Made by a program: the position numbers and the translations under genes. The notes under the pieces are model-generated. The model had not been told where the DNA came from and made no database searches. It saw only the letters and a program-made list of their open reading frames with translations. From Siderastrea siderea (lineage: Eukaryota > Cnidaria > Anthozoa > Scleractinia > Rhizangiidae), in the NCBI GenBank assembly GCA_964030785.1, contig OZ034967.1:51365533-51429532 (forward strand): a stretch of DNA of 64,000 bases, written 5' to 3'. Each line of letters opens with the position of its first letter. Positions within the stretch are counted from its first letter, which is position 1. Below, one piece after another: positions 23,701 to 35,700 of this stretch.

Positions 23701-25372
23701 CTAAGTCAATTCCGCCATCAAAAAGTGGTCATCTTTAAATTACTTTTTCTACATTTCGCTGACGAGAATGAAACTGTAGAGTGAGATTTTGTAAGTTTTT
23801 TTTTTTATTCCCAATCAATCTTACTATTGTTTTTCAATGGTAACGTTGTTTCGACATGGAGCTCGTCTGTGTTTCTTTGGATTTGATTGAGAACCACCCA
23901 GATACTGGACAAATTGTAGAGTGCTTGGTCTCTTAACTTTCTTCCAGGGATTTTGCCAATTTAGTTGGCGCGTTGAGAATACGTTTCGATGTGTCTCCCG
24001 TCATCGTCAGTTATTATGATTTGGCAATACAAAAATATACAAAAATATAACTAATACAGAATATAACTACAGAACAAATTAGAAATATCAAAAGATATCA
24101 CAACACGCAGGCAAAACGAAAAACAAAAGGAAACCTCAAAATGTTTCTAAGTGCATTATTATATTTAAGTATAAATTCAAATCATTGTCAACTCGTTATA
24201 ACTGAAAACAAATAGCGCAATACGCCCGCACTGCGGGCTAAAAAAATTACTAAAACAAACGAACACGCAAACAAACAACCACGATGAAAAGTGTGGTAAT
24301 GATTTAGTACTGCTTATTGTATTTGGGTAAACACCTGTTTGTCAAACGTGCTTCGTAAATAACATAAACATTACAAACATTATCGATCAGCGTTTGACTG
24401 AGAGACCAACTTTGGCGAGCTCTAGCCCTTTTCCCAGTAAACTTTTCTCACTTGCATTACAATGTATTTGAACATGGATGTGAGGCAATTTCGGGCAGAA
24501 ACTGCCAAAATGCCCGAAATTGCCTCAAAGCCTATGCCTCCCCTCTGTAACTCTGGGAAGATTAATGCTATGAAAACGAAACTCAGAGGGTAGATGGTTA
24601 GTCCTTTGACGTCATATGACGTACGAATTATGCTGTGTTCTCAAATGGCGGCCATCTTGGATTTTTTTAAAGTTCTCTAAAACCTCGAAAAAGAACCAAA
24701 AAGTAACCAAAATCACTACAAGAACTCTAAAATGATCTGAAAAGGTGAACATTACCTTAAGAAAGTTATAAGTTTTCACTAAAAATAAGAAAATTCCAAA
24801 TTCCTAAGAAAATGCCTGTCAAAAAGGGGGGTGCCATGGTGTCGTCAAATTTCACGAACTTGCTACACCAAATTGTTCCCAGTCAAATTTTTTGAAAAGT
24901 CAAGACGTTTGGTGGCCTTAGTTTGCATATTAAAAAGTTACAAACGTTCAAAGTAAACGTTCAAAGTGCGTGCAGGCAAAATCCCCCCCCCTCCCCAATT
25001 CATTGAAGTCATTGACATAACGACGGGAGAAAAGGTTTTAGTTCTATTAAAGCGATGTTAATCCTTCTTTTTTTCTCCCAAAGTCTATTTTATTGAGATT
25101 TACGGAAATGCAATGTTTCAAGTTTCCTTGCTGTTCTTCAATTACAGTTTTCTTTTATTTCATGTGATATATTAGGTATATGGGGAGATTTCCACTGGTA
25201 CCGTTTGGATAGTGACGGAAAATGGTCTCACAAACCTGGCGAAACAAGAGTGGTGAAGTATGACAACTTGGGGAAAGACATCCTCGATCCAAGAGATGCT
25301 TCCATGGGCAGATATCAATTTGTTTGTTTTATGATCACTGACAGAGGCGGAATGGCTGTTACTATTCGGTAA
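14735..25372 (+). CDS. Secreted protein A (308 aa), FSGR / CYNYA-HWYR type
   Basis: Three exons: 14735-14795, 22411-23079 and 25176-25372, all joined in phase 1 with GT-AG introns. Residues 1-20 are a signal peptide (MLAKLTIIVAFLHICLPRIS). Residues 21-130 contain VFSGRVDPSWPVP and LGYKGFLV. Residues 157-163 are NNCYNYA, followed by TNTFALPGR. A run of Ala-rich helix, HLVALVVEPG and GDFHWYRLDSDGKWSHKPG (His250) follow, with DPRDA and GRYQFVCFMI near the end. I recall uncharacterised bacterial secreted proteins with the same two-part layout. C159 and H250 could be a catalytic pair of a papain-like or NlpC/P60-like fold. Function unknown. An acceptor-like CTCCTAG just before the start codon suggests a non-coding upstream exon. 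Intron 1 hosts a hAT; intron 2 hosts a MITE. Confidence 0.85.
15119..15155. repeat. Short (GGACTGC)n array, intron 1 of gene A
   Basis: Three to four heptamers, one with a variant base. The matching place in gene B (51290-51422) holds about 18 heptamers. Confidence 0.8.
15468..16995. repeat. Duplicated block P, copy 1
   Basis: Starts GCGGGCTGTCCGG and ends near ATACTCATCTTATTTTAGG. Recurs at 27967-29468, 38969-40113 (first part missing) and 51526-52190 (first part missing). Inside are loose repeats of a module built from GGTCCATAAATAGGTGT, TGCATGCAAAGG and TTTCTGTTATTTGTGG. No conserved protein was seen. It lies in intron 1 of gene A. Confidence 0.75.
17160..17982. repeat. Block T: degenerate tandem repeats plus a MITE
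   Basis: Units of about 130-150 bp share CACAGTCCGT, GAGATGACGGTCC, CATCTCATTAA, CTCAGAAGGGT and TTCGTTTGGACCGT. They recur at 36990-37262 and 52245-52810. Within it, 17430-17575 is a MITE with inverted ends CCCAGTTGTTCAAAAGTTGG and CCAACTTTTGAACAACTGGG. Confidence 0.7.
20134..21109 (+). pseudogene. hAT transposase remnant
   Basis: At 20134-20508: MSDEENENN..., then a BED-like finger (WDRVKVYP, CNAC, HIKSSKH), then a stop. A second frame continues from about 20515 with YERLCSVAHAVAVEHYPNTT. A third frame, 20744-21109, ends in the hAT dimerisation motif QPSSASAERVFSLLKNAFND. At least two frame changes and loss of the central catalytic region make it inactive. Confidence 0.8.
21107..21175. repeat. 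Inverted repeat at the transposase stop
   Basis: The last codons of the hAT remnant (ACAATGCAAAGAGGCTGTAAAC) are mirrored directly after it as TACACCTCTTTGCATTGTTG, followed by a near-direct copy of the palindrome edge. Likely a small local inversion-duplication. Confidence 0.6.
22270..22310 (+). repeat. tRNA-like box B in intron 1 of gene A
   Basis: GTGGGTTCGAATCCCGAC has a perfect B box, but no cloverleaf or A box is found at the right distance. The same occurs in gene B near 54070-54092. Probably a remnant of a tRNA-derived SINE older than the duplication. Confidence 0.4.
22411..23079 (+). CDS. Secreted protein A, exon 2
   Basis: Acceptor TTGGATTGCAG before 22411; donor GTTAGT at 23080. 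Encodes residues 21-243 plus one base. It contains the FSGRVDPSW, LGYKGFLV and NNCYNYA motifs. The matching exon of copy B at 54201-54869 has exactly the same length, with scattered substitutions mainly between residues 155 and 200. Confidence 0.9.
23107..23592. mobile_element. TA-flanked MITE (mariner type) in intron 2 of gene A
   Basis: Ends CAGTCGAAGCTCTC and, inverted, GAGAGCTTTGACTG, flanked by TA at 23105-23106 and 23593-23594. Gene B has a single TA in the same context (AGCCAACTACG...TTATTACG) and no insert. Internal repeats of GGTCGCTTACGAGAG in both orientations. No coding capacity. Confidence 0.8.
24484..24526. repeat. Hairpin in intron 2 of gene A
   Basis: AGGCAATTTCGGGCA and TGCCCGAAATTGCCT form a perfect 15-bp stem with a 13-nt loop. 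Absent from gene B. Probably the core of a small MITE. Confidence 0.6.
25176..25372 (+). CDS. Secreted protein A, exon 3
   Basis: Acceptor TATATTAG before 25176; TAA at 25370-25372. Encodes GIWGDFHWYRLDSDGKWSHK, then PG, DILDPRDA and GRYQFVCFMITDR. It is 9 nt shorter at its start than copy B, which has DTPTHM before GDFHWYR. Confidence 0.9.
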
Positions 25373-25384
25373 CGTGATTTGGAA

Positions 25385-25390
25385 AATAAA
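25385..25390 (+). other. Polyadenylation signal of secreted protein A gene
   Basis: AATAAA 13 nt after the stop, conserved at the same place in copy B (56056-56061). Confidence 0.6.
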
Positions 25391-25412
25391 ACAAGTCCAA
25401 GCCATTATAATC

Positions 25413-25952
25413 CTGAGCATGACGTTTACGGCAAACGCGAACGCCAAAAATACCACGTGATCATGAGTTTCCCGCCATTTTTTACGTTTGCCGTTTGGCG
25501 TTTCTCGTTTTTAACGTGAAGAGGCCTGTTCTCGCGTTCGTCAACAACGCGAGTATTTCTTTAAAGTTTTTGATTCGTTCTGCCACAATCATCAGCCTGT
25601 GTCCCAGTGATGTGTTATTTTTCTATGCAAACTGACCGGTCTTTTGTCAGTGTTTACACAAAAGGGAAGAAAGAATGGGAGAAAGCGAGCTGTTGTTTGG
25701 TTGTCACCTTCGCTTAGGCTATCAACTGTCTTACGAAAAAAACGCTCAAAGTATGCAGTACCTCAAACCATCCCAAAGAAACCACATTCAACCGGTAATT
25801 TATATTTTAGTTAAAATTTAGAGAACCGCTTTTTTTGTGTATTTTAGCTTTTAATGAGTTTACACGAAGCTTAAGAAGAAATGGTCCATTTTAAAACGGC
25901 ACAAGGCAAGGGGCAGGTTGACGTTTGCCGTTTGCCGTAAATTTGATGCTCA
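25413..25952. mobile_element. MITE downstream of gene A
   Basis: Left end TGAGCATGACGTTTACGGC is mirrored by the right end GCCGTAAATTTGATGCTCA. It starts about 20 bp after the polyadenylation signal. Gene B keeps only the left part (56083-56160), so the element predates the duplication and was truncated there. Confidence 0.65.
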
Positions 25953-26429
25953 ATCTCTCTATTGTTGAATAAACTTGAAAACTAGAAACTTGAAACTTGT
26001 ATTTTGTTAGATATTTCGCTTTACAGGTGAACTAAAAATCACTGCAAGGCAAGTTGACGGTTTTGTAACGGATATCACATATGACCATTTTACTTTGTCG
26101 CGGCAGCAGAATATACAAAGCTAAGTTGTGAAATGTTGTTGGCATTTTTTGCTGTAAAGGATAATCGAAGTCATCGAGCATAATTTCTGTTGGTAAGTTA
26201 AAACTTTAACAAGTATTCTCAATTAATTACGCAAGGGTTAGGTATTTTGCATGATAAAAAGTATCACAAGTTTTTACGCGCTTAGCTTCTATTGGTCCTC
26301 GGTATGTGACGCCACTCGTTCGTTATCGGTCAGTCGCCAGGCCTTTGTTTTTTGGCATATAAGTCCGAAACCACCCGGATGGTTTGAGTGGAATCACTAT
26401 ACTCAGCATTTGATCTCACCCATCATCTC

Positions 26430-27810
26430 ACCTCGACCTCGAGCACAGCCTTCAGCACAGCCTCAAGCTCACCCTCGAACACCCCCTCGAACACACCCTC
26501 GAACTCACCCTCGAACACACTCTCGAGCTCTCCCTCGAACACAGGCTCGAACTCACCCTTGAACACACCCTCAAACACACCCTCGAACACACCCTCGAAT
26601 TCACCCTCGAGCACACCCTTAAACTCACCCTCGAACACACCCTCGAGCTCACCATCGAACACACCCTCGAGCACACTCTCCAACTCACCCTCAAGCTCAC
26701 CTCGAGCACACCCTCGAGCACACCCTCGAGCTCTCCCTCGAACACACACTTGAGCTCACCCTCAAAGACACTCTCGGGCACACCCTCGAACACACCCTGA
26801 AACACACCCTCGAGCACACCCTCGAGGTCACCCTCAAACTCACCCTCGAACGAACCCTCGAGCACACCCTCGAACACACCCTCGAGGTCACCATCGAACA
26901 CACCCTCGAGCACACTCTCCAACTCACCCTCAAGCTCACCTCGAGCACACCCTCGAGCACACCCTCGAGCTCTCCCTCGAACACACACTTGAGCTCACCC
27001 TCAAAGACACTCTCGGGCACACCCTCGAACACACCCTGAAACACACCCTCGAGCACACCCTCGAGGTCACCCTCAAACTCACCCTCGAACGAACCCTCGA
27101 GCACACCCTCGAGCTCACCCTCGAGGTCACCCTCAAACTCACCCTGGAACGAGCCCTCGAGCACACCCTCGAGCTCACCCTCGAACACACCCTCAAATAC
27201 ACCCTCGAGCTCACCCTCGAGCTCTCCCTCGAACACACACTGGAGCTCACCCTCGAAGACACCCTCGAATACACCCTCGAGCACCCCCTCGAACGCATCC
27301 TCGAACACACCCTCAAACTCACCCTCGGGCACACCCTCGAACTCACCCTTGAACTCACTCTCGAGCTCACCCTCGAGCACACCCTCGAGCACACCCTCGA
27401 GCTCACCCTCGAACACACCCTCGAACACGCCCGCGAACTCACTCTCGAGCTCACCCTCAAGCTCACCCTCGAGCACAGCCTCGAGCTCTCCCTCGAACAC
27501 ACACTTGAGCTCACCATCAAAGACACTCTCGGGCACACCCTCGAACACACCCTGAAACACACCCTCGAGCACACCCTCGAGGTCATCCTCAAACTCACCC
27601 TCGAACGAACCCTCGAGCACACCTTCGTGCTCACCCTCGAACACACCCTCAAACACACCCCCGAACTCACCCTCCAGCTCATCCTCGAGCACACCCTCGA
27701 GCTCACCCTCGAACACACCCTCGAGCTCACCCTCGAACTCACCTTCGAACTCACCCTCGAGCTCACCCTTGAAGTTACCCTCGAAATCACCATGAACTGA
27801 TCACCATGAA
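26430..27810. repeat. 12-bp minisatellite (CCCTCGARCWCA)n with higher-order repeats
   Basis: About 115 units of a 12-bp motif. Because 12 is a multiple of 3, several frames on both strands stay open (Pro-Ser-Asn-Thr types on plus, Phe-Glu-Gly-Glu types on minus). A larger period of about 240 bp is visible: about 26641-26880 is repeated at about 26881-27115, and part again near 27480-27625. Occasional 11-bp units shift the frame. I treat it as non-coding. Confidence 0.9.
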
Positions 27811-27857
27811 CCCATGAATGCTCTCATAAACACACCCTCGAACACTCCTGACGTAGT

Positions 27858-27966
27858 CAATCGATAAAAATCGGTACCGATAGAAATCGATAAAAATCAC
27901 TTGATAACGGAAATCAGTGAAAATCGATGATTACTAGATGTGTCAAATCGATATTATCGATTTCTA
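27858..27966. repeat. AATCGATAAAAATCGGTA-type repeat closing unit 1
   Basis: Short repeats and inversions of TCGATTTTTATCGATT. The same follows the minisatellite in unit 3 (58040-58190), and related text occurs at 59620-59740 and 60132-60165. At 27966 it breaks off and block P of unit 2 begins. Confidence 0.7.
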
Positions 27967-29468
27967 GCGGGCTGTCCGACTGGGGACCGCAAATAGGTGC
28001 ATTTGCACTTGAGGACGTCTCTTTGCTTTTTGTTATTTGGGGTATGTTTCCCCTGGCGGTTTACCCTATCGAGGTCCACAAATATATTTGATTATATGCA
28101 AATCAGTGTCTTTTTGTCTTGCTCCTATGCTGGGCAGGTGTGGTGTTTGCTTAAGGACAGCAAATTAGACTTAACTGTCCTATGTAAGTGTGAGTTTCTG
28201 TGCCTCCACTGCTTGTGAAATGGTGTTAATTTTCGGTAGCGTGTGCGATTTAGGTCGATTTGCAAATAAGGTTCATTTCTGGTGCAGGTCGTGTTTTTTC
28301 CTGGTAGAATGCGTGGTATGTTCACTTTTCCATGACAACACGTGTTTGTGTTTTGTTGGCTCAGTGAGGTACGCGAAATGAGTAAATTTGTATCTATAGC
28401 CACTTTTCACCTTGGAAAGCGAAGTGATGGTAAGCCTGTGTGTTTTTTTGTCTCTACGGGTTGGGAGCGTTCTGGAGTGACGGTCGTGGAATAGGAGTAT
28501 CTCAATCAACTCCCAAAGTTTTCACTGGGTCATGACTATCACCCCATGTTTGCTCCTTCTTAGGGTTTCCTTTACATTACTTTACCCTTCCGCAGCGGAC
28601 TTGGTGTATTCCTACTGCGGGAGTAGGAATTTGAATGGCGATGCTAGACGTCATGAACTGATGAGTGCGTATTGGGTAATTGTTTGTATAGGAAACGCAA
28701 CGATAGGGGCCAAAAAGTGGGGTGACTCAAGGCCTGTGACGTAAGAGTTTCCCAAAACTACCGCGATCTCAGGCGATTGTCTTTTCCTTTCGAGGTTTCA
28801 TCACGTTTCGTTCCGGGGTGGGGGGGAAGGAGGTTATTTGCATGTGCAGGCGTGTCTATTTCCTATTTGTGGAATGCTCTTTTGGGCTTTATTCGATTGC
28901 GGTCCATAAATATGTGTAATTGCATGCAAAGGGGTACCTATTTTGCTTTCTGTTATTTGTGGAAAGGCTTCTTTGGGCAGGAGCCGATTAGATTGAGCAC
29001 CCAATGTATTGCTTGTTTTGCGTTGTTTTACGAATGAATTGGCTTGTTTATGTACCTCTACTATTCTTTGGCTGTTTCCACCACGTTTGATCACGGGGTC
29101 CGCAAATGTGCTTTATTGGCGGTGAAGGTCGTGTTCTTTTTGTCTGGTACCATCCGTTTATGATCACTTTTTTATGGGGATACGTACTTGCTTGTGTTGT
29201 CTCAGTAAAGTACGTGAGGTGAATTATCCTTCATATTATTACCCTAAGTGGTTTCCACCTTTAGAAGCAAGGGATTTTTAATAACCCAATGGGTTTTCCC
29301 TTATAGGACCTTGGACATTCTGGAGAGACGGTCGTGAAAAGGGAGTATCTCAAAAAGCTCCCCTAGCTTACACTGGGTCATTTCTCTCACGTGCACCCCA
29401 TGTTGGTTCTCTGTTCTTTTCTCCTCCCGTATTGACTATACTCATCTTATTTTAGGTGAGGGAATTAG
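27967..29468. repeat. Block P, copy 2 (start of unit 2)
   Basis: Matches 15468-16995 throughout, but its end runs directly into block Q (29469), not into block T as in unit 1. Confidence 0.8.
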
Positions 29469-31240
29469 CGTGGTACTAAGTTCAACTGGCCCTTTATCTT
29501 TCCAATCGGGGCAACATGAAAACAGTAACGACATGGAAATAGCATCTAAAATTTGCTGATAGTCACCCATTTTGTCACTTAGCAAGCAAAGAGCTAATTT
29601 CCCCTGTCCGTATATCACGTTTACATTTTCGCCTAAGTTCATTATTTATGACTCCATCATTTGGCCCGTCGTTTCTTAAACTTTCAGTTCAATTAGCTTT
29701 TCTTGCTTCAGAGAATAAAGTTTATAAAAAATGTTAAATGCCATAATTGAATAGAAAGAAGCAATTCATGAATGAACTCGAGCTCCTTAATCCTTTCACT
29801 AACCACGCGCAAAACTATTACCATATACTGAGGTTCTAATTTGGTGTCTGTTGACAAAACCCCAATTCAAAGTGAATGAAAGCTTCTTAGCAGTGTATTC
29901 ATGTAGTGCTGTTTTTTCTCACTATATTTCAAAATATTCTTTGGCCAGTTATAAACTGGAGTGCTCTCGGAAGTGGAAAGGTTAAAAGCATCTATTGGTG
30001 AATTATTCGAGCTTCTAGTAACACCCCCATTATGTGCTTCCTAAGATGAGAAGCGAGAAAGGACGAAAAGTGCATTAAGAGGTTTGCAGACTGGTACCAG
30101 CAGTTTCACAGCTTTTTCTTTATTGTGGTTTTTCCTTTATACTTCTTTAGTTTTGCACTGATTTAGACTCTCTATACACTAGAAATCATAAAATAACAAA
30201 ATAAAATAAAATGAACAAAACTCTACTATCAAATTGAAGCGACGGTGTGAAAGTTCCCACACGTTAATCCAGCTGATTCTTCCATCAATAAAACACTCCT
30301 GGACCCTATAGTTCAAAGAGCAGGTAATTAAGGGGCCTCACTGAAATCCATCTTGGAAAAGGATTTCGGCTCGTCGAAATCCGTTTTGGATTTCTCGTTT
30401 TATTGGTAAATGCGAAATCCGGATTTTAAAATCGAAATCCAGATTTCCCAATCGAAAGCACCCTGAGTCACGGGTAGATCCTATGACTTTAATCCACTCT
30501 ATAAAATTGAAGCAAAACAGACATGGCTATTCGAAGATTTGCTCATTTCAACTTGGAAAATTTAGATAAAACAACCATAACACTCTAGACACAAATATAT
30601 CGAAGTCTAAAAAAATGTCAAGCAATTCAGTCGATCGATTTTATTGTTCGCTTTTGGCCATTCTTGGTACAGTCTAACTTGGTTAAAGAACCGTAATGTT
30701 GTAAACATCAGGGAGTCAGCTTAATATTTTATCATGAGACAAATCTTGTCCATCATCGTGAGGTGGTTGTTTAACACAAGTGTTTGCTTAATATTTTAAA
30801 CAGTTATTATAGAATTCTTAACTGGAGCCGGAAGAAGTATAATAAATAGACTTTTTAAGAACTAGAGGCCTTGTGTGACTGGACGCCACAAGGAAAATTT
30901 TTCTACTTCACGACAACAACATGCGAACCACCGAGGAAACAACCCTTACGCTTGTCTTGTTCGTCTCATCAAAATAATTTCCTATGTAACCGTCTTGGTA
31001 GTTCATTTACTAAGATTTGGTATGTCAGTTATAAGAAACAACACAGGCAAATAGTGACGAGGTTGATTTTTTCCAACGTCAATTTCCACACAAGACTAGC
31101 CGACCTGTTGACGACTTCTTTCGAACAATGATGTCAATCGACTCTTCACAGACAGAGTATAAGACTCGATAAGAAGAGAAAGGCTTCTCTACATTCAAGA
31201 AGCTTGGTTTGTCCAAGCTTCTAAGCGAACATTACTCTGA

Positions 31241-31243
<3 letters not shown>
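29469..31243. repeat. Block Q, copy 2
   Basis: Very close to 40113-43880 without the LINE, and close to 9640-11400. It supplies the empty site for the LINE at about 30223-30233. It ends in a (TA)n run at 31244-31276. Confidence 0.8.
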
Positions 31244-31276
<33 letters not shown>

Positions 31277-31280
<4 letters not shown>

Positions 31281-32700
31281 AATACAAGCTATTCGCTTAA
31301 TGACGGCGGTCCGGCATCTGCTAGCAGAAGGCAGTACTGAAAGAATTTTCCACGAGCCTAATAAATTTTAAAAGTCTTTAACAGGAAAATGGCTTGCATA
31401 ATGGAGGATGCGTTGAAAAAGAAACATCGTCACTTCAATTACGTTATAATTAGGTGCAGGTTAAGCTTACTTAAAAAATTTAGAAAGTGACCCATTTTAT
31501 CGACTGGAAAGCAACGGAGGGACTAAATAAAGAAATTGAAGTTTTGATGAAATAGTTCTTGTAGAATAACATGGTACTCTGTACTTACAACAGCGAAAAA
31601 CTTCGCTTTACTTTTCCATTTTCTGATCTCTAGTTTTTCCTCCATTCTCTTGTCATGCAATTCCGTATGTAAATCATGAAAAATGTGACCATTTTTAACA
31701 TAGCAATGAACTGGAAAACGACTTATCGGGCGGATGGTTATCCGCGACGCTACACACGCTTTAATTGTGCAACCAGTCTTCCGGTAAATAGCATTTTAAT
31801 CCAGTTGATAGGTCTATCCACGGTATAAAGTTATGCTCTATTCGGACAACAGGGTCCTGGATTATTTCTCCTGTCCATCTTTAAAGAATGTCAGGGGCTT
31901 CCTTTATCTTCTGATAGTTTAGTATCATTTTTTTGTTATGAGTAATGCATAAAACATAACGTCCAAAACACGTATTCACCCAAAGACTGAAAGTCAATTA
32001 AGTTTTCAAACTCTGACGAACACCAAGAAAACCCGCCAAAATAGTTCCAAAACCTAGAAGGAAAGGTAAGTTTGACTGTTTTGCAGAGAGTATCGAAGAA
32101 TGGTTTGGTTACTTACTTCACATGGTTACATGATTTGGTTACTTAATTCCTCTTGTATCGCAGTTGTAAATTACGTTTCTGGAATGAAAATTGGGTTTGT
32201 TTATCACGGTTACGCATTTTCCCAATTTAGCAATAATAATCAAGCTATAGCATATATGGGGAGGATGGATGGACTATGGGTCTTACAAAAATAATTACAA
32301 AAATAAATTCTCAGTTGGCCTTGATTGTGGAAAAAAATTCATAGCTTAGTTAAACTAATCAGTGCGCTAATTAATTGTGTTTCTTAGTTTGACCAAATGA
32401 GTTACGCTTTCCGTTTTCATATTTTCCTTTTCCCTACGCTCGCAGAAAAATATGAAGCCAAGATCACTTCATTAGACCTGGTTTAGAAAGGTGATATGCC
32501 GGAACTTGCGTAGAATTTGTATCACGCAAAAGTTCTAAGCAAATCTATTTTTTTTCCTGTAAGACATTTATTTTCCCCCGTTTAAGTCCTACATCAGAAG
32601 TATGGTGTCATCAAGATTTCGTTCTGTAAATAACAAAACTAAGCCTTGCGTAGGAGACAACAGCCCACATTTTCTGACGGAGGCAAAATAGCTGACTGAG
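31277..32700. repeat. Block R, copy 1
   Basis: Starts AACAATACAAGCTATTCGC and recurs almost unchanged at 45759-47185. Unit 1 lacks it; there block Q passes directly into block S. Short open frames only. Confidence 0.8.
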
Positions 32701-35700
32701 TGGGTAAAACAATTCAGTGTTCATTAGCTGATTCGTGATGTGAATAGCGGAGTGGTACCTGTAGTTCAACTGGCCTTATTCTTCCCGATCGGGGAAACAC
32801 GAAAACGGTAACGACAAAGAAATAACATCTACAATTTGCTGTTAGTCACTAATTTTGTCACTTAGCAAACAAAAAGCTAATATCCCCTTTCCGTATATCA
32901 CATTTACATTTTCCGCTAGATTCGTGATCCACCATTTTCCCAGCCGTTCTTTAAACTTTTTGTTCAATTAGCTTTTCTTGCTCTAGCGAATAAAGTTTAG
33001 AAAACATTTAGATGCGAGAAATTAATCGAAAGAAGCAATCCATGCATTGTCTCCAGCTCGTTGACGCCTTAATGTTTTCACTATCCATACTTCAACCCGT
33101 TGTCATGTACTGAGATTCTAAACTTTGTGTCCATGACGACTGAAATTAAATAAACGAAAGCTTTTGAGCAGTATATTCCAATAGAGCTGTTTCTTCTCAT
33201 TTATTTTCAAAAACATTTTTTGGCCAGTTGTAAACTTGAGTGGTCTTGGAAGTAGAAAGGTTAAAAGCATCTATTGGTGACTTATGCAAGCGTAAAACGA
33301 GAAGCGTGAAGGGATGAAAGACTGCATTAAGAGGTTTGCAGACTGGTGCCAGCGATTTCACAGCCTTTTCCTTCATTGCAGTTTTCCTTTGATATTTCTA
33401 AAGTTTTTGCATGTAATAAGTTAAAATAAATAAAACTGTAACAACAAATTGAAGTGAAAGTGCCAAAGCTCCCTCACGTTAATCCAGCTGATTCTTTGAA
33501 CATTACACCACTCCTGGAATATTTCTCCTGGATGTGGCTTCCTTTGTGGTTTGATAATTTAGGCCCGTTTATTTTGTTTTCAATAATAAATAAAAGATTA
33601 TTTTCTTAGCACTTCTTCACCCAAAGAATAAACTTTTCTTGGAGGCTCAACTTCTGACGAACACCAAGCTTCCAAAACAGTTCAAAAACTTTTACAAAAA
33701 GGTAAGTGGCACGTTTTTGCAGAGAGTGTCGAAAGATTAAGCACATGGCTTAAGTACGTAATTGCTCTTGTATCGAACTTGTAAATTTCGTTTCTGGAAT
33801 GAAAATTGGGTTCGTTTCCCAAGGGTACGCTTCTTCGCAATAATTGAAACTTACTTTTAATCCTGAAGCTATAGCATATATAGGTAAGATGGACCAAACG
33901 TGTTATTTGCATTACCAAAAGATATTTTCAGTTGGGCTTGATTCTTGAACAACTTTTCCGGGTTAGGTACACTAGCTAATCATACGCTAATCAGTTGTGT
34001 TCCTTAGTTTGGCCAAATGAGTTGCGTTTTCTTTATTACTACCAAGACACATTTAACAGCAGAAACCTGAAAACAGCGTAAATGTTAAAAGAAAGATATT
34101 TAAGACAGCTTCAATAAATATATAGTTTTTTTACGGTCAAAAACATTTTTTCTTCTTTGACAGAAACCAAGATCGTGTCTCAAACACTTTATTTCACCAT
34201 TTCTGGCATTTACATATGAATTCCTCTTTCACATGGAATAACGAATTAGCTTCACAATGAACTTTTGACAGCCAGCGTTTTGGCCAGTAACATTATGGTT
34301 GTAGAAAAACTGAGATATGACATGAAGTAAGGACAAAAGTTCAGTGAAAGAAGTTGGCTGGTCTCCATTTGGTCTATTTTTGGCATGGGGATTGAATTTC
34401 AGTTAACAATGTTTTATATTTCTGTCCTTAGTATATGAAAAGGCAATGAGATTTTAATCAGTGAAATGGGCCATTTGGCCTTAACATTTTTAACAAAAAG
34501 TATTTCGCTTAAGATTTAAAATACTATTTAGAAGGCGAAAAAGTTCAAAGAATAAACCGAACGTTTTCAACTAATTAAGTCACCTTCATGGTAAGAAACC
34601 CGTCCGCTACGTGCACATTTTAGATGTTTAAGTGTTTCCCGATGGGAACAGTGTCGCTACGTAAGAATGAACTTATTTGTTCAAACTGGAGCTCCATTGT
34701 TGGATCATTAGGCCTTCAATAATTCTATGCTTGTGAAAAGATTGGGTCGTGGAAAGTATTCGCTAACTAAAAGAATGGGACGGATTTTTGCGTAGGTGAC
34801 GGGCAGGTTCAGAGTTATTATAAGGGTTTGAGTGTTCATCAATTCGCACTTCCACATTCCTCATGGTCTGACCGAGGTAATTATCACCGCAAGAACAGTT
34901 GCCTCTATAGACAACATGCAATCTGTGAATGTTTTTGTCTTTAAGGTTGACCAGAAAAGCCCCAGGGGCATTAGACCCCACCGTTGCTGCCCCTCCCCTC
35001 AGGGTGCAAAATATACTACGGTCACTCAAGATACGAGCCCAAGTGGTGTAAATTTTTAAAGTTGGTGATTTTGTCGTACCTTTGACGTGTTTGATGCCAT
35101 TCCCCTCCCACTCCTACGCCTTCTCGGCACCCTGTGATAATATGAATCCCTAATAGTATGAACCCCTTTCCCATCGCTCATTCCTTGGTCAACACCTGTT
35201 CTAGCCTTCGCGAAGAAGAACGTGACGAAATATTTTGACCATAGCGTGACTTAGTTACGTCACGTTTTCTAAAACGAACTGACATCTCAGCGTAATTTTC
35301 GCCCGCGTTCTCGACCCTCATCCCCTTCCCGTTTACACCTGCTACGCAGGCTACGATGAAAACGTATTTGAAACCCGTGAAATTGTTCAGCTTGGAGACA
35401 AAAGTTTTGCTAAGACTTTCATTTCTGTTGCAGTAATGGAGCTTGATGAAAATCTTCTTACGCTCTTCAAAAAGGAAACTCGGAATCAAGTTGTCATCTT
35501 CGGGTGAATCTTTCAGAAAACTGTTCACTGTGTGAGAAAAGCTTGAGGTATTCTGTGTTTAGAAAAGTTCACTGGGTGAAATTTTAGATTTGTGTTGGGA
35601 CAAAAATGGTTCAAACATGGTTCAAATATGACATTTGTCACATTTGTCTGTATTTGTCTTAGAGACAAATATGGTATTTGTCCTAAGACAAATAGGATAA

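Noticed and set aside
26697..27793. Long minus-strand open frames of 285 and 339 codons (Phe-Glu-Gly-Glu and Ser-Arg-Val types)
   Set aside because: They lie wholly in the 12-bp minisatellite; several frames on both strands are open and 11-bp units shift the frame, so they are repeat artefacts.
28125..29094. Conserved open frames in block P copies
   Set aside because: They keep length only because the copies are near-identical; frames break in the more diverged copy 1 and no motif is recognisable.
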